A stretch of DNA of 20,250 nucleotides from a virus, in the IMG/VR virus record IMGVR_UViG_3300042562_000511, positions 1-20,250 of that record. The stretch is one strand, 5' to 3'. A program made the position numbers and the translations under genes. Positions 1-7,368 of the stretch are shown here, one piece after another (position 1 is the stretch's first letter; the number at the start of each line of letters is the position of its first letter). The notes under the pieces are model-generated. The model saw only the letters and a list, made by a program, of their open reading frames with translations, did not search any database and was not told where the DNA came from.

Positions 1-1248
1 CGTCATGGTGAATCTGCAACTATTGCAGGATGTGCCACAGATACCTCATTCAATGCAACCTTTGCAAATATTGGTGTAGGTTCATCAACTACTTTCTCTA
101 TTGCTGCTCCGTCTGCTACGGCATCACCAACTGCTGCAAGTTCACAATCTGTTACTATACTTGTAGATGCTAGTGCTACATGGGAAACCAATGAACATAC
201 AGGAAAGATTGTTCATATTCAGACTTTTGGTATTACTCCAACAATACAGAGTAGAAGAATTACTTCAAATACTGCTACAACAATTACAGTTCCTACTATT
301 ACAGCAGCAGTAAACGGAACAAGTCGTTATGTAGTTCAAGAAATTAATTGTTTTGGTTCTATGCAAACAAATAAGGTATTGAACAAACAAAGAAGCGGTT
401 GGGCAACATCTGGAACTGCTACGACTCTTGTTGACTCCACTAAAAATTGGAATAATAATCAGTGGCTAAACTGTAAAGTACGAGTTGTTTGTGGAACAGG
501 AATTGGCAATGAATCTACAATTACATCAAATACAGCCACTACTCTTACTGTAGCATCATGGGGTGTTGCAACACCTGATGCAACTACGAAGTATGAGATT
601 TTAGATGCGTTTGGTGTTGTGACTACGGGTGGTGTATCTACAACTATTACTGATGCTAATAAGAACTGGACAACAAATATTCTTGCAGGTAAGCGTGTAA
701 GAATTGTTGCAGGTACAGGTATAGGAAACGAAATTGCTATTACTTCTAATACTGCTACAGTAATGACTATTGCATCTGCTGTAACTACGGATACAACCTC
801 GGTGTATGTAATCTATGAGATTGCTGCTCGTTCAACAGGAACAAATATAACATGGTTGTATGGTATTGCTGATACTGCTAAGGCAGGAAGATGGTTGATA
901 TCAAATCGTGGTGGTGCAAGTAACGGATTTGATATTTATGATATTCCTTCAAACACATGGGATGTGAGTCCTGTATTTACACCACAAACAGTTACTCTTA
1001 CAACTGGCACGATGTTTGTTTATGATGGCGAAGACACTTACTTCTTTACTAAAGACGCAACAGGAAGAGTGTATTCAATAGACTTGCAGACATTCCAAAT
1101 GAATGGTGAAACTACAACTCCTTATGCACACAGTACCGCAGTTCTTGGTAATCGTATGGAAGTTGTAACTACTGCTGATGGTTTGAAATATCTTTATATT
1201 ATGCGTCATACTGGTCAGGAAATGTGGCGAACTCTCAGGTTCTGGTAA
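1..1248 (+). CDS. Large repeat-containing virion/fiber structural protein (5' partial)
   Basis: The frame is open from base 1 with no stop until TAA at 1246-1248, so the gene starts upstream; the ATG at 361 is internal. The visible 415 residues contain three diverged copies of a roughly 70-residue repeat, at about nt 142-357, 406-618 and 622-825. Each has a Thr/Ser-rich strand, a D-x-T-x-x-W-like segment, a GTGIGNE-like turn (degenerate in copy 1) and a conserved ITSNTAT motif. The C-terminal 140 residues look like part of a kelch or propeller fold (NGFDIYDIPSNTWDVSP, then MFVYDGEDTYFFTKD). Thr/Ser/Ala/Gly-rich beta repeats of this kind are typical of virion or fiber proteins in T4-like marine phages. 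The role is inferred from composition and from the fiber genes that follow. No enzymatic motif is visible. The next gene starts 15 bp downstream. Confidence 0.75.
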   Translation, partial: RHGESATIAGCATDTSFNATFANIGVGSSTTFSIAAPSATASPTAASSQSVTILVDASATWETNEHTGKIVHIQTFGITPTIQSRRITSNTATTITVPTITAAVNGTSRYVVQEINCFGSMQTNKVLNKQRSGWATSGTATTLVDSTKNWNNNQWLNCKVRVVCGTGIGNESTITSNTATTLTVASWGVATPDATTKYEILDAFGVVTTGGVSTTITDANKNWTTNILAGKRVRIVAGTGIGNEIAITSNTATVMTIASAVTTDTTSVYVIYEIAARSTGTNITWLYGIADTAKAGRWLISNRGGASNGFDIYDIPSNTWDVSPVFTPQTVTLTTGTMFVYDGEDTYFFTKDATGRVYSIDLQTFQMNGETTTPYAHSTAVLGNRMEVVTTADGLKYLYIMRHTGQEMWRTLRFW

Positions 1249-1263
1249 ATATAAAATAAACAC

Positions 1264-2415
1264 ATGGCAATAGATTTTCCTTCAACACCATCACTAAACG
1301 AAATATACACATTCGGTGGTCGTTCATGGCAATGGAACGGTGTTGCCTGGGATCTTTATTCTTCAGGTGGCAGTGGTACTATTGGTGCAACTGGTGCTAC
1401 AGGAGCAACAGGTTCTACTGGTCCAACAGGTCCTCAAGGTATCTCAGGTGCAATAAGTTTCACCTCATCAACCACAGCCCCCGCAGGAGCCACATACGGT
1501 GATATGTGGTTCAACACCACAAGCGGAAATATATTTGTTTATATTACAGATGGAACATCTTCCTATTGGGTTGAACCTTTTGGCCCTCAAGGAGCAACAG
1601 GTGCTAGTGGAACAAGTGGTACGAATGGTGCAACAGGTGCTACAGGAGCAACAGGTTCTCAAGGTAATACAGGAGCAACAGGTTCTCAAGGTAATACAGG
1701 TGCAACAGGTTCTCAAGGTAATACAGGTGCAACAGGTTCTCAAGGTGTTACAGGTGCAACAGGTTCTCAAGGTGTTACAGGTGCAACAGGTTCTCAAGGT
1801 GCAACAGGTACCGCAGGTTCAGGTGTTGCTGGTAATAACGATGTAGGTGTGATGTATTTGAAAAATAATGCTGTCGAAACGGTAATTACTGCAATCAACC
1901 AACGTAAGGTCGTTGCGGGAACTATGCAGACGGGAGCCTTGTATAACTTTATTAAAGATCCTTCGACTAACTCGTTGAAATATACAGGTAGTGGTGGAAG
2001 ATTCCATGCTATAGCAACCTTCGACTTTTTTAGCGAAGTTAGTAACAACACTTGCGGATTCTACATCGGAAAGAACACAGATCCTGCTAGTGGTCTGAGT
2101 GCGGATGCTGACAGAATCTCGGAATCAGAAATATATGTTGATTGCACATCATCGTCTAAGCCAGTTGCGGGTGCTATTCAGACAATAGTTGATCTTGAGA
2201 CGGATGATCGTATCTTCTTTATTGTGCAGAACAAAAGTGCCGCAAAGAATATTACTGTTGAGTTTATGAAGTTTATAGCAGTTCCATTGACATCCGAACG
2301 GGGAGCAACGGGAGCAACAGGTGCAACCCCAACAAATATTGTAAATTCCGTCAATGGACTCACAGGTGCAGTTCAATACATCGTAGACTTCAAGAGAGGG
2401 TGGTTCTTATCATGA
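1264..2415 (+). CDS. Collagen-like/C1q-like tail fiber protein, probably the N-terminal part of a split gene
   Basis: A 383-aa fiber protein. Residues 1-35 form a W-rich head ([16 protein letters not shown], then WQWNG, then W) shared with the proteins at 3188 and 4877. Residues 41-61 and 107-187 are Gly-X-Y collagen-like tracts. Residues 62-106 hold a [10 protein letters not shown]...FVYITDG module common in phage fibers. Residues about 190-343 resemble a C1q/TNF-type jelly roll ([44 protein letters not shown]). Collagen stalk plus C1q-like head is a known trimeric adhesin design. The end (NGLTGAV, then FKRGW) is followed within 4 codons by a stop overlapping the next start as ATGA. An aligned paralogue suggests the protein once continued into the next gene (see findings). 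No Shine-Dalgarno precedes the ATG; only a weak late-promoter-like TATAAAATA lies at 1250-1258. Confidence 0.8.
   Translation: MAIDFPSTPSLNEIYTFGGRSWQWNGVAWDLYSSGGSGTIGATGATGATGSTGPTGPQGISGAISFTSSTTAPAGATYGDMWFNTTSGNIFVYITDGTSSYWVEPFGPQGATGASGTSGTNGATGATGATGSQGNTGATGSQGNTGATGSQGNTGATGSQGVTGATGSQGVTGATGSQGATGTAGSGVAGNNDVGVMYLKNNAVETVITAINQRKVVAGTMQTGALYNFIKDPSTNSLKYTGSGGRFHAIATFDFFSEVSNNTCGFYIGKNTDPASGLSADADRISESEIYVDCTSSSKPVAGAIQTIVDLETDDRIFFIVQNKSAAKNITVEFMKFIAVPLTSERGATGATGATPTNIVNSVNGLTGAVQYIVDFKRGWFLS
1645..1806 (+). repeat. Six tandem 27-bp units encoding a collagen-like tract
   Basis: Six head-to-tail 27-bp units start at 1645, 1672, 1699, 1726, 1753 and 1780. Each encodes G-A-T-G-S-Q-G-x-T, with x = N in units 1-3, V in units 4-5 and A in unit 6. 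Units 1 and 2 are identical; the others differ at the first glycine wobble base and at the x codon. Whole units preserve the reading frame, so copy number could vary without breaking the protein. Confidence 0.9.
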
Positions 2416-3182
2416 GAAGATGGCGACTCAATTCAGGATACTGTGGCAACACAGATCAACGCCGTACAAAGGCAGGAACGATTCCTATTCTGAAGCATTT
2501 CATGGAGAGAGATTTGGGAATGTTTGTGAATGAATTGAGTTTTAATATTGTCGAATCAGGTTTAATTTTGTATCTTGATGCAGGAAATGCTATAAGTTAT
2601 CCAGGCACAGGAACTCTTTGGACAGACTTGAGTCCTAGTGCTAATAACGGAACACTCACAAGTGGACCAACTTATAGTAGTGCAGATGGTGGTTCGATAG
2701 TTTTTGATGGAGTGAATGATGCAATTGTACTACCAACTATTACACCTGCACCCACAGCAACTTTTAATGCATGGATTTACATAAATGGAACTCATGGAAA
2801 TTATGGTGCAATTTTCAGTAACTGGGGTAATGGTGGCAATGCATATTTTATTGGAACCCGCCCAAACTCAACATCAATAGAGGTATACATTAATGGTGCC
2901 CTTCTTTATACGATTTCTCCGCTGTCTGCTAATACTTGGAATATGTTAACGATATCTCACACTGCTAGTACTGCTGTGGCATATATTAATGGTGTTCAAA
3001 CAAATACTGCTAGTAGTACTTTAGCTTCGGCAACCAATGTTAGTAGTATTGGATTTGATACATCACGGAATGATTATCCATTCAAAGGAAACATATCACA
3101 AGCACTAATCTACAACCGAGCATTATCTCAAGCAGAAGTCACACAAAACTACAACGCCATTAAGGATCGTTACGGACTATAA
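2412..3182 (+). CDS. LamG/concanavalin A-like adhesin, probably the C-terminal part of a split fiber gene
   Basis: 256 aa from ATG 2412, which overlaps the upstream stop as ATGA; an in-frame GTG at 2400 is an alternative. AGAGAGGG at 2393-2400 could act as a ribosome site, with long spacing. Residues 6-35 are a linker (RLNSGY, then [16 protein letters not shown], then ERDL) nearly identical to one in the protein at 3188. Residues 49-256 are a laminin G-3/concanavalin A-like beta-sandwich: [72 protein letters not shown]. Such domains bind glycans, so receptor binding is inferred. The protein lacks the W-rich head carried by its neighbours, consistent with having been cut off from the preceding gene. 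Confidence 0.75.
   Translation: MRRWRLNSGYCGNTDQRRTKAGTIPILKHFMERDLGMFVNELSFNIVESGLILYLDAGNAISYPGTGTLWTDLSPSANNGTLTSGPTYSSADGGSIVFDGVNDAIVLPTITPAPTATFNAWIYINGTHGNYGAIFSNWGNGGNAYFIGTRPNSTSIEVYINGALLYTISPLSANTWNMLTISHTASTAVAYINGVQTNTASSTLASATNVSSIGFDTSRNDYPFKGNISQALIYNRALSQAEVTQNYNAIKDRYGL
2454..2499 (+). repeat. 46-bp direct repeat, copy 1 (fiber linker)
   Basis: Identical over 46 bp to 3386-3431, read in the same codon phase in both genes and encoding [15 protein letters not shown]. It sits between the linker and the LamG-like domain of each adhesin, a position where recombination would swap whole C-terminal domains in frame. Confidence 0.9.
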
Positions 3183-3187
3183 CCCCC

Positions 3188-4207
3188 ATGCCAATACAAT
3201 TTCCACCATCTCCATCAGTAAACCAAGAATACACCTACGAAGGAAAGGTGTGGGCATGGGATGGTTCTTCATGGGTTGGTGTGCGTCAAGCAACAGGAGT
3301 ACAAAAAAGTAATATTTGGGCAAAGCAGAATCTTCTAATTCCTAAACGAGGATTTGGATTAAACAGCGGATACAACGGAACAACCGATCAACGCCGTACA
3401 AAGGCAGGAACGATTCCTATTCTGAAGCATTACATTGAGCGGGATCTTGAATCGTTTCAAAGTTTTACTACCACAGTAACACCAATCAATGTTGACGGAA
3501 CAAACCTTTTATTATGGTATGCAGCAGATCAAGAAACTTCTTTTGTAAATGGCAATTCAGTTTCTACAATGGCAAACTTAACTGTTGGTGTGGGTGGATC
3601 GAATGCAACAGCATTCTCAACAGGCCCAACCTATGTAACCAATGTTCTGAATTCACTTCCTGTTTATAGGTTTAACAATAACGGTTGCAGAACTACATTA
3701 AGTTACAGTTTTACCAATTTTACTTTCTATGTTATTTTTAAAAATACTACGGGAGTAGATTCATACGAAAGAATTGTCGATCATGATTATGCTAATGGAT
3801 TTTGGTTGGGTAGAAATAGTAGTACTGCAAATTCATTTGGTGGAGGTGTTAGAGAAGGTTCTGATCCATACGGAGTGTTTGTGACAGCACAAGACGGACA
3901 ATGGAATATCATTGGAAATCAAAGAGATGGCACAACACACAATATGTGGAACAATGGAGATTTTACAAATAAATCATCAAACACTGTTACTTCAACTGCA
4001 ACAAATAGCACACGAGTTGGCATTGGTGGATACGCAGATGGTAGCGGTTCACAACAAGCAGCAAACATAGATATTGCAGAAATTGTTTTTTATCAAAGTG
4101 CATTAAGTCTTTCTAATAGACAAACCATTGAAGGATATCTTGCATGGAAATGGGGACTATCCGCAAATCTTCCATCAGATCACCCGTACAAATCCTCCGC
4201 ACCATAA
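3188..4207 (+). CDS. LamG-like tail fiber adhesin with intact N-terminal head
   Basis: 339 aa. Residues 1-30 are the W-rich head (FPPSPSVNQEYTYEG, then WAWDGSSW). Residues 53-62 read KRGFGLNSGY and run into the [16 protein letters not shown] linker shared with the preceding gene. Residues about 105-339 are a concanavalin/LamG-like sandwich (LLLWYAADQ, FTFYVIFKN, RVGIGGY, IDIAEIVFYQSALS) ending in the characteristic YLAWKWGLSANLPSDHPYK motif found in many marine phage and bacterial LamG proteins. Glycan or receptor binding is inferred from the fold. The gene begins 5 nt after the previous stop (CCCCCATG) with no Shine-Dalgarno, so translational coupling is likely. It serves as the undisrupted model for the split pair upstream. 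Confidence 0.82.
   Translation: MPIQFPPSPSVNQEYTYEGKVWAWDGSSWVGVRQATGVQKSNIWAKQNLLIPKRGFGLNSGYNGTTDQRRTKAGTIPILKHYIERDLESFQSFTTTVTPINVDGTNLLLWYAADQETSFVNGNSVSTMANLTVGVGGSNATAFSTGPTYVTNVLNSLPVYRFNNNGCRTTLSYSFTNFTFYVIFKNTTGVDSYERIVDHDYANGFWLGRNSSTANSFGGGVREGSDPYGVFVTAQDGQWNIIGNQRDGTTHNMWNNGDFTNKSSNTVTSTATNSTRVGIGGYADGSGSQQAANIDIAEIVFYQSALSLSNRQTIEGYLAWKWGLSANLPSDHPYKSSAP
3386..3431 (+). repeat. 46-bp direct repeat, copy 2 (fiber linker)
   Basis: Partner of 2454-2499, same orientation, 932 bp apart. The flanks diverge at the nucleotide level while still encoding related residues (SGYNGT against SGYCGN before it, YIERDL against FMERDL after it), so perfect identity is confined to the linker. Confidence 0.9.
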
Positions 4208-4208
4208 G

Positions 4209-4217
4209 CATAAATAT
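4209..4217 (+). promoter_or_regulatory. Late promoter-like element CATAAATAT
   Basis: CATAAATA matches the T4 late consensus TATAAATA at 7 of 8 positions and lies in the gap before the gene at 4232. The same nonamer precedes 4877 and 5298. With T4 spacing, transcription would begin near 4222, at the AAGGAA ribosome site (4220-4225). A late sigma (gp55 type) would be needed; it is not in this window. Confidence 0.6.
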
Positions 4218-4231
4218 CAAAGGAAATACTA

Positions 4232-4552
4232 ATGCCAGACATATACACAAATTACGCAACTTCAGTCGGTGTCACAGCAGCCACCGTAATCTATGCAGGA
4301 ATCACAGGAACTGCAATAGTGAATGCTATTCATGTTGCCAACAGCAACACCACACTAGCCAATAGTGTATCTGTTCAGTTGTTCAAGGGAGCAACAGGAT
4401 ACTACATTGTTCGTGCAGCAGCAGTTCCAATTCAAGCAACATACCAAGCACTTGATGCACCAATTCCACTCGTAACAGGAGACACTCTCAAAGTTACAGC
4501 AGGATTAACTGCGGGACTTGATATCATTGTATCAGTATTGGAGTCAACATAA
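4232..4552 (+). CDS. Small virion-associated protein, unknown function
   Basis: 106 aa, preceded by a good AAGGAA ribosome site and a late promoter-like element, so probably a late structural gene. The sequence is rich in Ala, Thr and Val in short beta-strand patterns (TAIVNAIHVANSNTTLANSVSVQLFKGATGYYIVRAAAVP, given here only as its general span, residues 27-66). It has no membrane segment and no catalytic motif. Its stop overlaps the next start as TAATG, so the two are likely translated together. Small proteins like this are common between fiber genes in T4-like marine phages; fiber or capsid decoration is possible but unproven. Confidence 0.7.
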   Translation: MPDIYTNYATSVGVTAATVIYAGITGTAIVNAIHVANSNTTLANSVSVQLFKGATGYYIVRAAAVPIQATYQALDAPIPLVTGDTLKVTAGLTAGLDIIVSVLEST

Positions 4553-4854
4553 TGGCACTACAACAAATTATTCAACATCCGACAGGAACCTATTCGCAAT
4601 ATTGGAAGATTCGTACTCTGAATCTGAATCATACCGCCAAGACAGGTACAGTTATTTTAGATGGATATGTTTCTGAACAAGCAAGAATAGATAATAAGAT
4701 TCCTCTTGATGAAAGAACCATCAGTGTGTTTGATTTTGATGTGTGGTTTGCCCCTGCTGTCATTGATGTTGAGGGAATGAATGAGGTAAAATCTGCATAT
4801 GACTTTACGAAGTCTATTCCGAATGGTGAGTTTGTTGGATCTACAGACGTTTAA
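4552..4854 (+). CDS. Small structural-region protein, unknown function
   Basis: 100 aa, coupled to the previous gene through TAATG (1-nt overlap). Features include MALQQIIQHPTGTYSQYWKI at the start, a strand-rich core (TGTVILDGYVSEQARIDNK) and an acidic aromatic stretch (SVFDFDVWFAPAVID). No signal peptide, membrane helix or known motif is visible. Co-translation with the 106-aa protein and placement among fiber genes suggest the two form a complex or share an assembly step. That is inference from gene order only. Confidence 0.68.
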   Translation: MALQQIIQHPTGTYSQYWKIRTLNLNHTAKTGTVILDGYVSEQARIDNKIPLDERTISVFDFDVWFAPAVIDVEGMNEVKSAYDFTKSIPNGEFVGSTDV

Positions 4855-4861
4855 AATCTAA

Positions 4862-4870
4862 CATAAATAT
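4862..4870 (+). promoter_or_regulatory. Late promoter-like element CATAAATAT
   Basis: Second copy of the nonamer, just after the stop at 4854. T4-like spacing puts the transcript start near 4875, only about 2 nt before the GTG at 4877. No Shine-Dalgarno is present, so this late mRNA may be almost leaderless. Confidence 0.6.
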
Positions 4871-4876
4871 TAAAAC

Positions 4877-5266
4877 GTGGCATTAGATTTTCCTACATCA
4901 CCAGCACTGTATCAAATATATACTTCTGGTGGTTATTCTTGGCAATGGAATGGTAGTGCTTGGAATGTTTATAATTCTAATACATCTGGAGCTACTGGTC
5001 CAATTGGTGATTATGTAGTTACGTTTAATGGACTTACTGGTGCAGTAACTGGCGTAACTACTGGAATTTCTAATTCATTTATACCAACACAAAGTTTTTT
5101 AGGTGGTATTAGTGCATCTGGTGCAAGTTTTTCTAATAACGTTCAAATTATTGGAAATTTAATTGTAACTGGTAAAATAGTAACAGAAACTGGAATATTT
5201 GGTGTTACTTATAATAACACAATAGAAAGTATTGATGATATGAGCATGGATGGTGGGGAGTTCTAA
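4877..5266 (+). CDS. Short tail fiber/adhesin protein with W-rich head
   Basis: 129 aa starting at GTG. The start is supported because the encoded MALDFPTSPALYQIYTSGG...WQWNG...W head (residues 1-33) aligns from its first residue with the heads at 1264 and 3188. The middle carries NGLTGAVTGV and GISASGASFS, which recur in the fiber protein at 7411 (NNQTGVVTGV and GISAAGGITFS). It ends in MDGGEF, close to the tails of the next two genes. It is much shorter than typical fibers and lacks an obvious receptor domain, so it may be an adaptor or a trimmed fiber. Confidence 0.75.
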   Translation: MALDFPTSPALYQIYTSGGYSWQWNGSAWNVYNSNTSGATGPIGDYVVTFNGLTGAVTGVTTGISNSFIPTQSFLGGISASGASFSNNVQIIGNLIVTGKIVTETGIFGVTYNNTIESIDDMSMDGGEF

Positions 5267-5269
5267 ATT

Positions 5270-5278
5270 CATAAATAT
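5270..5278 (+). promoter_or_regulatory. Late promoter-like element CATAAATAT
   Basis: Third copy of the nonamer, starting 4 nt after the stop at 5266. T4-like spacing predicts a start near 5283, leaving a leader of about 15 nt that keeps the AAGGA ribosome site (5283-5287) for the gene at 5298. Confidence 0.62.
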
Positions 5279-5297
5279 TCTTAAGGAATACTAAAAA

Positions 5298-7151
5298 ATG
5301 TCATCAAAAATTACCATAAAACGCTCGACTGCTGCAATACCTCCAGCCGGACTGTCATTCGGTGAAATGGCGTTTGTTCAGGGTACTGGTCTCACAGCAA
5401 ACCAATTATATGTTGGTATTTCTGGTGGGAGTCCAGTCTGGGTTGGTGCACAAATTGGAACTACTGGATCATGGACAGACAATGCAGCAAAAACATCTCT
5501 TGCAACACAATATGCAATTGATCAACGAATTAGTAGTCAGATCTCCGGTGGTAGTCCGATTACTACTGTATCTGATAATACAAATACTACACGATATTTG
5601 GTATTAAGTACTAGTGCTGCCGCGGGTGTTACTCTCTTTGTTGATGATTCCACTGGAGCATTAAGTTATAATCCATCAACTGGAAATCTAAAAGTTGCTG
5701 GTGATATTGATATTGATGGTGGAGATATTAATACCATTACAAGTAGAGCAACAATATTTAATTCAAATGCAATTGATTTAAGTATAGGTTCTGCAGCCAT
5801 TGGTATCACTATGGGTGCTACTACTGGTACTTTTGCAATACGAAATCCATCACTCACAGTTGGTAGTTCTGGTGTTACTGGTACTATTTTTGCAGATGAT
5901 GCAAATCTTATACTTACTACCAAGAATTATACTGGTGCTTTCCTAGATCCATCAGATTCACCTGCAAAAATTATTATTAATGATAATATAGGTGCAGGAT
6001 TTGTTAATATTGAAGGTGGAGATTTGCGTCTTGGTGTTAAAACTTTTTCCGCTTCTGTTTCTGGAGTTGATTTAATATTTGAAGGTACAACGGATAATAC
6101 TAATGAATTAAAATTAACTGCTGGTGATCCAGGAGCAGATTATACTGTCACGCTTCCACATGCAACAGATACTCTTGTTGGTAAAGCAACTATTGATACA
6201 TTTACCAACAAGACTTTTGATACCGCAGGAACAGGAAACGTATTCAGAATCGCTGGAGTAACTCTAACTGCAAATACTGGTACTGGTAATGTAAATGTTT
6301 TGGCAACAAGTCCTCAAATTACAACAAGTCTTACTACTAATAGCGCAAGTTTTGATCTTGTTAATACTACTGCAACTACAGTTAACTTTGCAGGTGGTGC
6401 ATCAAGTACATTAAATATTGGTAACATTGGTGGTACAGCATCTTTTGCTGGTTCTGTTACTGTTGCTGGTAATCTTACAATAAATGGTACTACTACAACA
6501 ATAAACAGTACCACACTCACAGTAGATGATAAAAATATTGAAATGGCTGCAATTGCCACACCAGATGATGCTACTGCAAATGGTGGCGGTATTATTATTA
6601 AAGGTACAACAGATAAAACAATTTTATGGGATAGTGCCAATAGTAATTTAACATCCAATCAAGATTGGAATCTTCCAACAGGTAAAGTATTTAAGATCAA
6701 TAATGTTTCTGTATTAAGTTCATCTGCTCTTGGTAGTGGTATCACAGGATCTTCTCTTACACAAGTTGGTACAATTACTAGTGGTACTTGGAACGGTACT
6801 GCTATAACTGACACATATCTTGCCACAATATCAACTGCGGGTAAAGTTTCAAATTCTGCAACTACTGCTACAAATCTTAATACTGCAAGTGCTATAGTTG
6901 CAAGAGATGGTTCGGGTAATTTTACAGCAGGAACAATTACCGCTGCTCTCACAGGAAACGCATCTACTGCTACTACTGCTACCAATATAGTTGCTACCGA
7001 ACAAACAACAGGAACAATATTCCTTGTTGGTGTTGCAGCAGCTTCTTCAAGTACAGGTCTGTTGGTTAATGCAACTCCCGCTGGTGCTCTTGAATACAAT
7101 GTTGCAACTGGAGAACTTTCTGCAACATTGATTGATGGTGGAAGCTTCTAA
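5298..7151 (+). CDS. Long tail fiber-like structural protein
   Basis: 617 aa, Thr/Ser/Gly/Ala-rich, with no long hydrophobic segment. Residues 1-55 (ITIKRSTAAIPPAGLSFGEMAF...LYVGISGG) match the head of the protein at 7411 (IKIKKGAGTPSGLTFGELAY...LFIGITGG). The pattern resembles the N-terminal fold of phage tropism-determinant and fiber proteins. The body has repeated beta motifs typical of T4-like marine phage fibers: LKLTAGDPGADYTVTLPHA, TFTNKTFDTAGTGNVFRI, SFAGSVTVAGNLTINGTTTT, LTVDDKNIEMA, and QVGTITSGTWNGTAI. It ends IDGGSF. Start chosen by AAGGA 10 nt upstream and by the homologous head. The host target is not evident. Confidence 0.82.
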   Translation: MSSKITIKRSTAAIPPAGLSFGEMAFVQGTGLTANQLYVGISGGSPVWVGAQIGTTGSWTDNAAKTSLATQYAIDQRISSQISGGSPITTVSDNTNTTRYLVLSTSAAAGVTLFVDDSTGALSYNPSTGNLKVAGDIDIDGGDINTITSRATIFNSNAIDLSIGSAAIGITMGATTGTFAIRNPSLTVGSSGVTGTIFADDANLILTTKNYTGAFLDPSDSPAKIIINDNIGAGFVNIEGGDLRLGVKTFSASVSGVDLIFEGTTDNTNELKLTAGDPGADYTVTLPHATDTLVGKATIDTFTNKTFDTAGTGNVFRIAGVTLTANTGTGNVNVLATSPQITTSLTTNSASFDLVNTTATTVNFAGGASSTLNIGNIGGTASFAGSVTVAGNLTINGTTTTINSTTLTVDDKNIEMAAIATPDDATANGGGIIIKGTTDKTILWDSANSNLTSNQDWNLPTGKVFKINNVSVLSSSALGSGITGSSLTQVGTITSGTWNGTAITDTYLATISTAGKVSNSATTATNLNTASAIVARDGSGNFTAGTITAALTGNASTATTATNIVATEQTTGTIFLVGVAAASSSTGLLVNATPAGALEYNVATGELSATLIDGGSF

Positions 7152-7161
7152 GGATTAATAT

Positions 7162-7368
7162 ATGAGTGAACCTAATTATAATGAGACTATAGTTATTCCT
7201 TTGTTACAGAATAAATTTAGAGAATTAACAAATATAAATCTAGTATTAGAGGCAAATTTGTTAATTGAAAGAGCAAAGAATGCGGATCTTACCGAGAAGT
7301 ATAACATCGCCCTAAATAAACTAGATAAGAAGAAAAAGCATGAAAAGTTGGATGGCGATACGTTTTAA
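7162..7368 (+). CDS. Small coiled-coil protein within the fiber cluster
   Basis: 68 aa, preceded by AAGGA at 7150-7154, 10 nt after the previous stop. Residues about 8-60 are predicted by eye to be one long helix with heptad-like hydrophobics (IVIPLLQ, FRELTNINLVLEANLLIE, LTEKYNIALNKL) followed by a lysine-rich stretch. It ends LDGDTF, resembling the DGGEF and DGGSF tails of the two preceding fiber genes. In T4, a small helical protein of similar size (gp57A, 79 aa) helps tail fibers trimerise. A comparable chaperone or adaptor role is possible from size, fold and position, but no sequence homology to gp57A is claimed. Confidence 0.72.
   Translation: MSEPNYNETIVIPLLQNKFRELTNINLVLEANLLIERAKNADLTEKYNIALNKLDKKKKHEKLDGDTF

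Noticed and set aside
1250-1258. TATAAAATA before 1264 as a late promoter
   Set aside because: One base too long compared with TATAAATA, and in AT-rich DNA; too weak to list as a feature.
1468-1797. Reverse-strand Cys/Thr-rich ORF over the collagen repeats
   Set aside because: It is the complement of the 27-bp repeats, with no start signal and biased composition.
1645-1806. CRISPR-like repeat array
   Set aside because: The units are contiguous without spacers and encode Gly-X-Y collagen in frame.
2398-2413. Programmed -1 frameshift joining the genes at 1264 and 2412
   Set aside because: The frames are offset the right way, but no X-XXY-YYZ slippery heptamer or clear downstream stem is present. 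A 20-nt insertion explains the alignment to the paralogue better.
2416-2493. Readthrough of the TGA at 2413 giving about 25 more plausible residues before the next stop
   Set aside because: The same DNA at 3386 is clearly used in the other frame inside an intact protein, so this extension is probably a frame shadow.
6314-7099. Two long reverse-strand ORFs of 114 and 146 aa under the long fiber gene
   Set aside because: They are valine/alanine-rich complements of a Thr/Gly-rich coding strand, without promoter or ribosome site.
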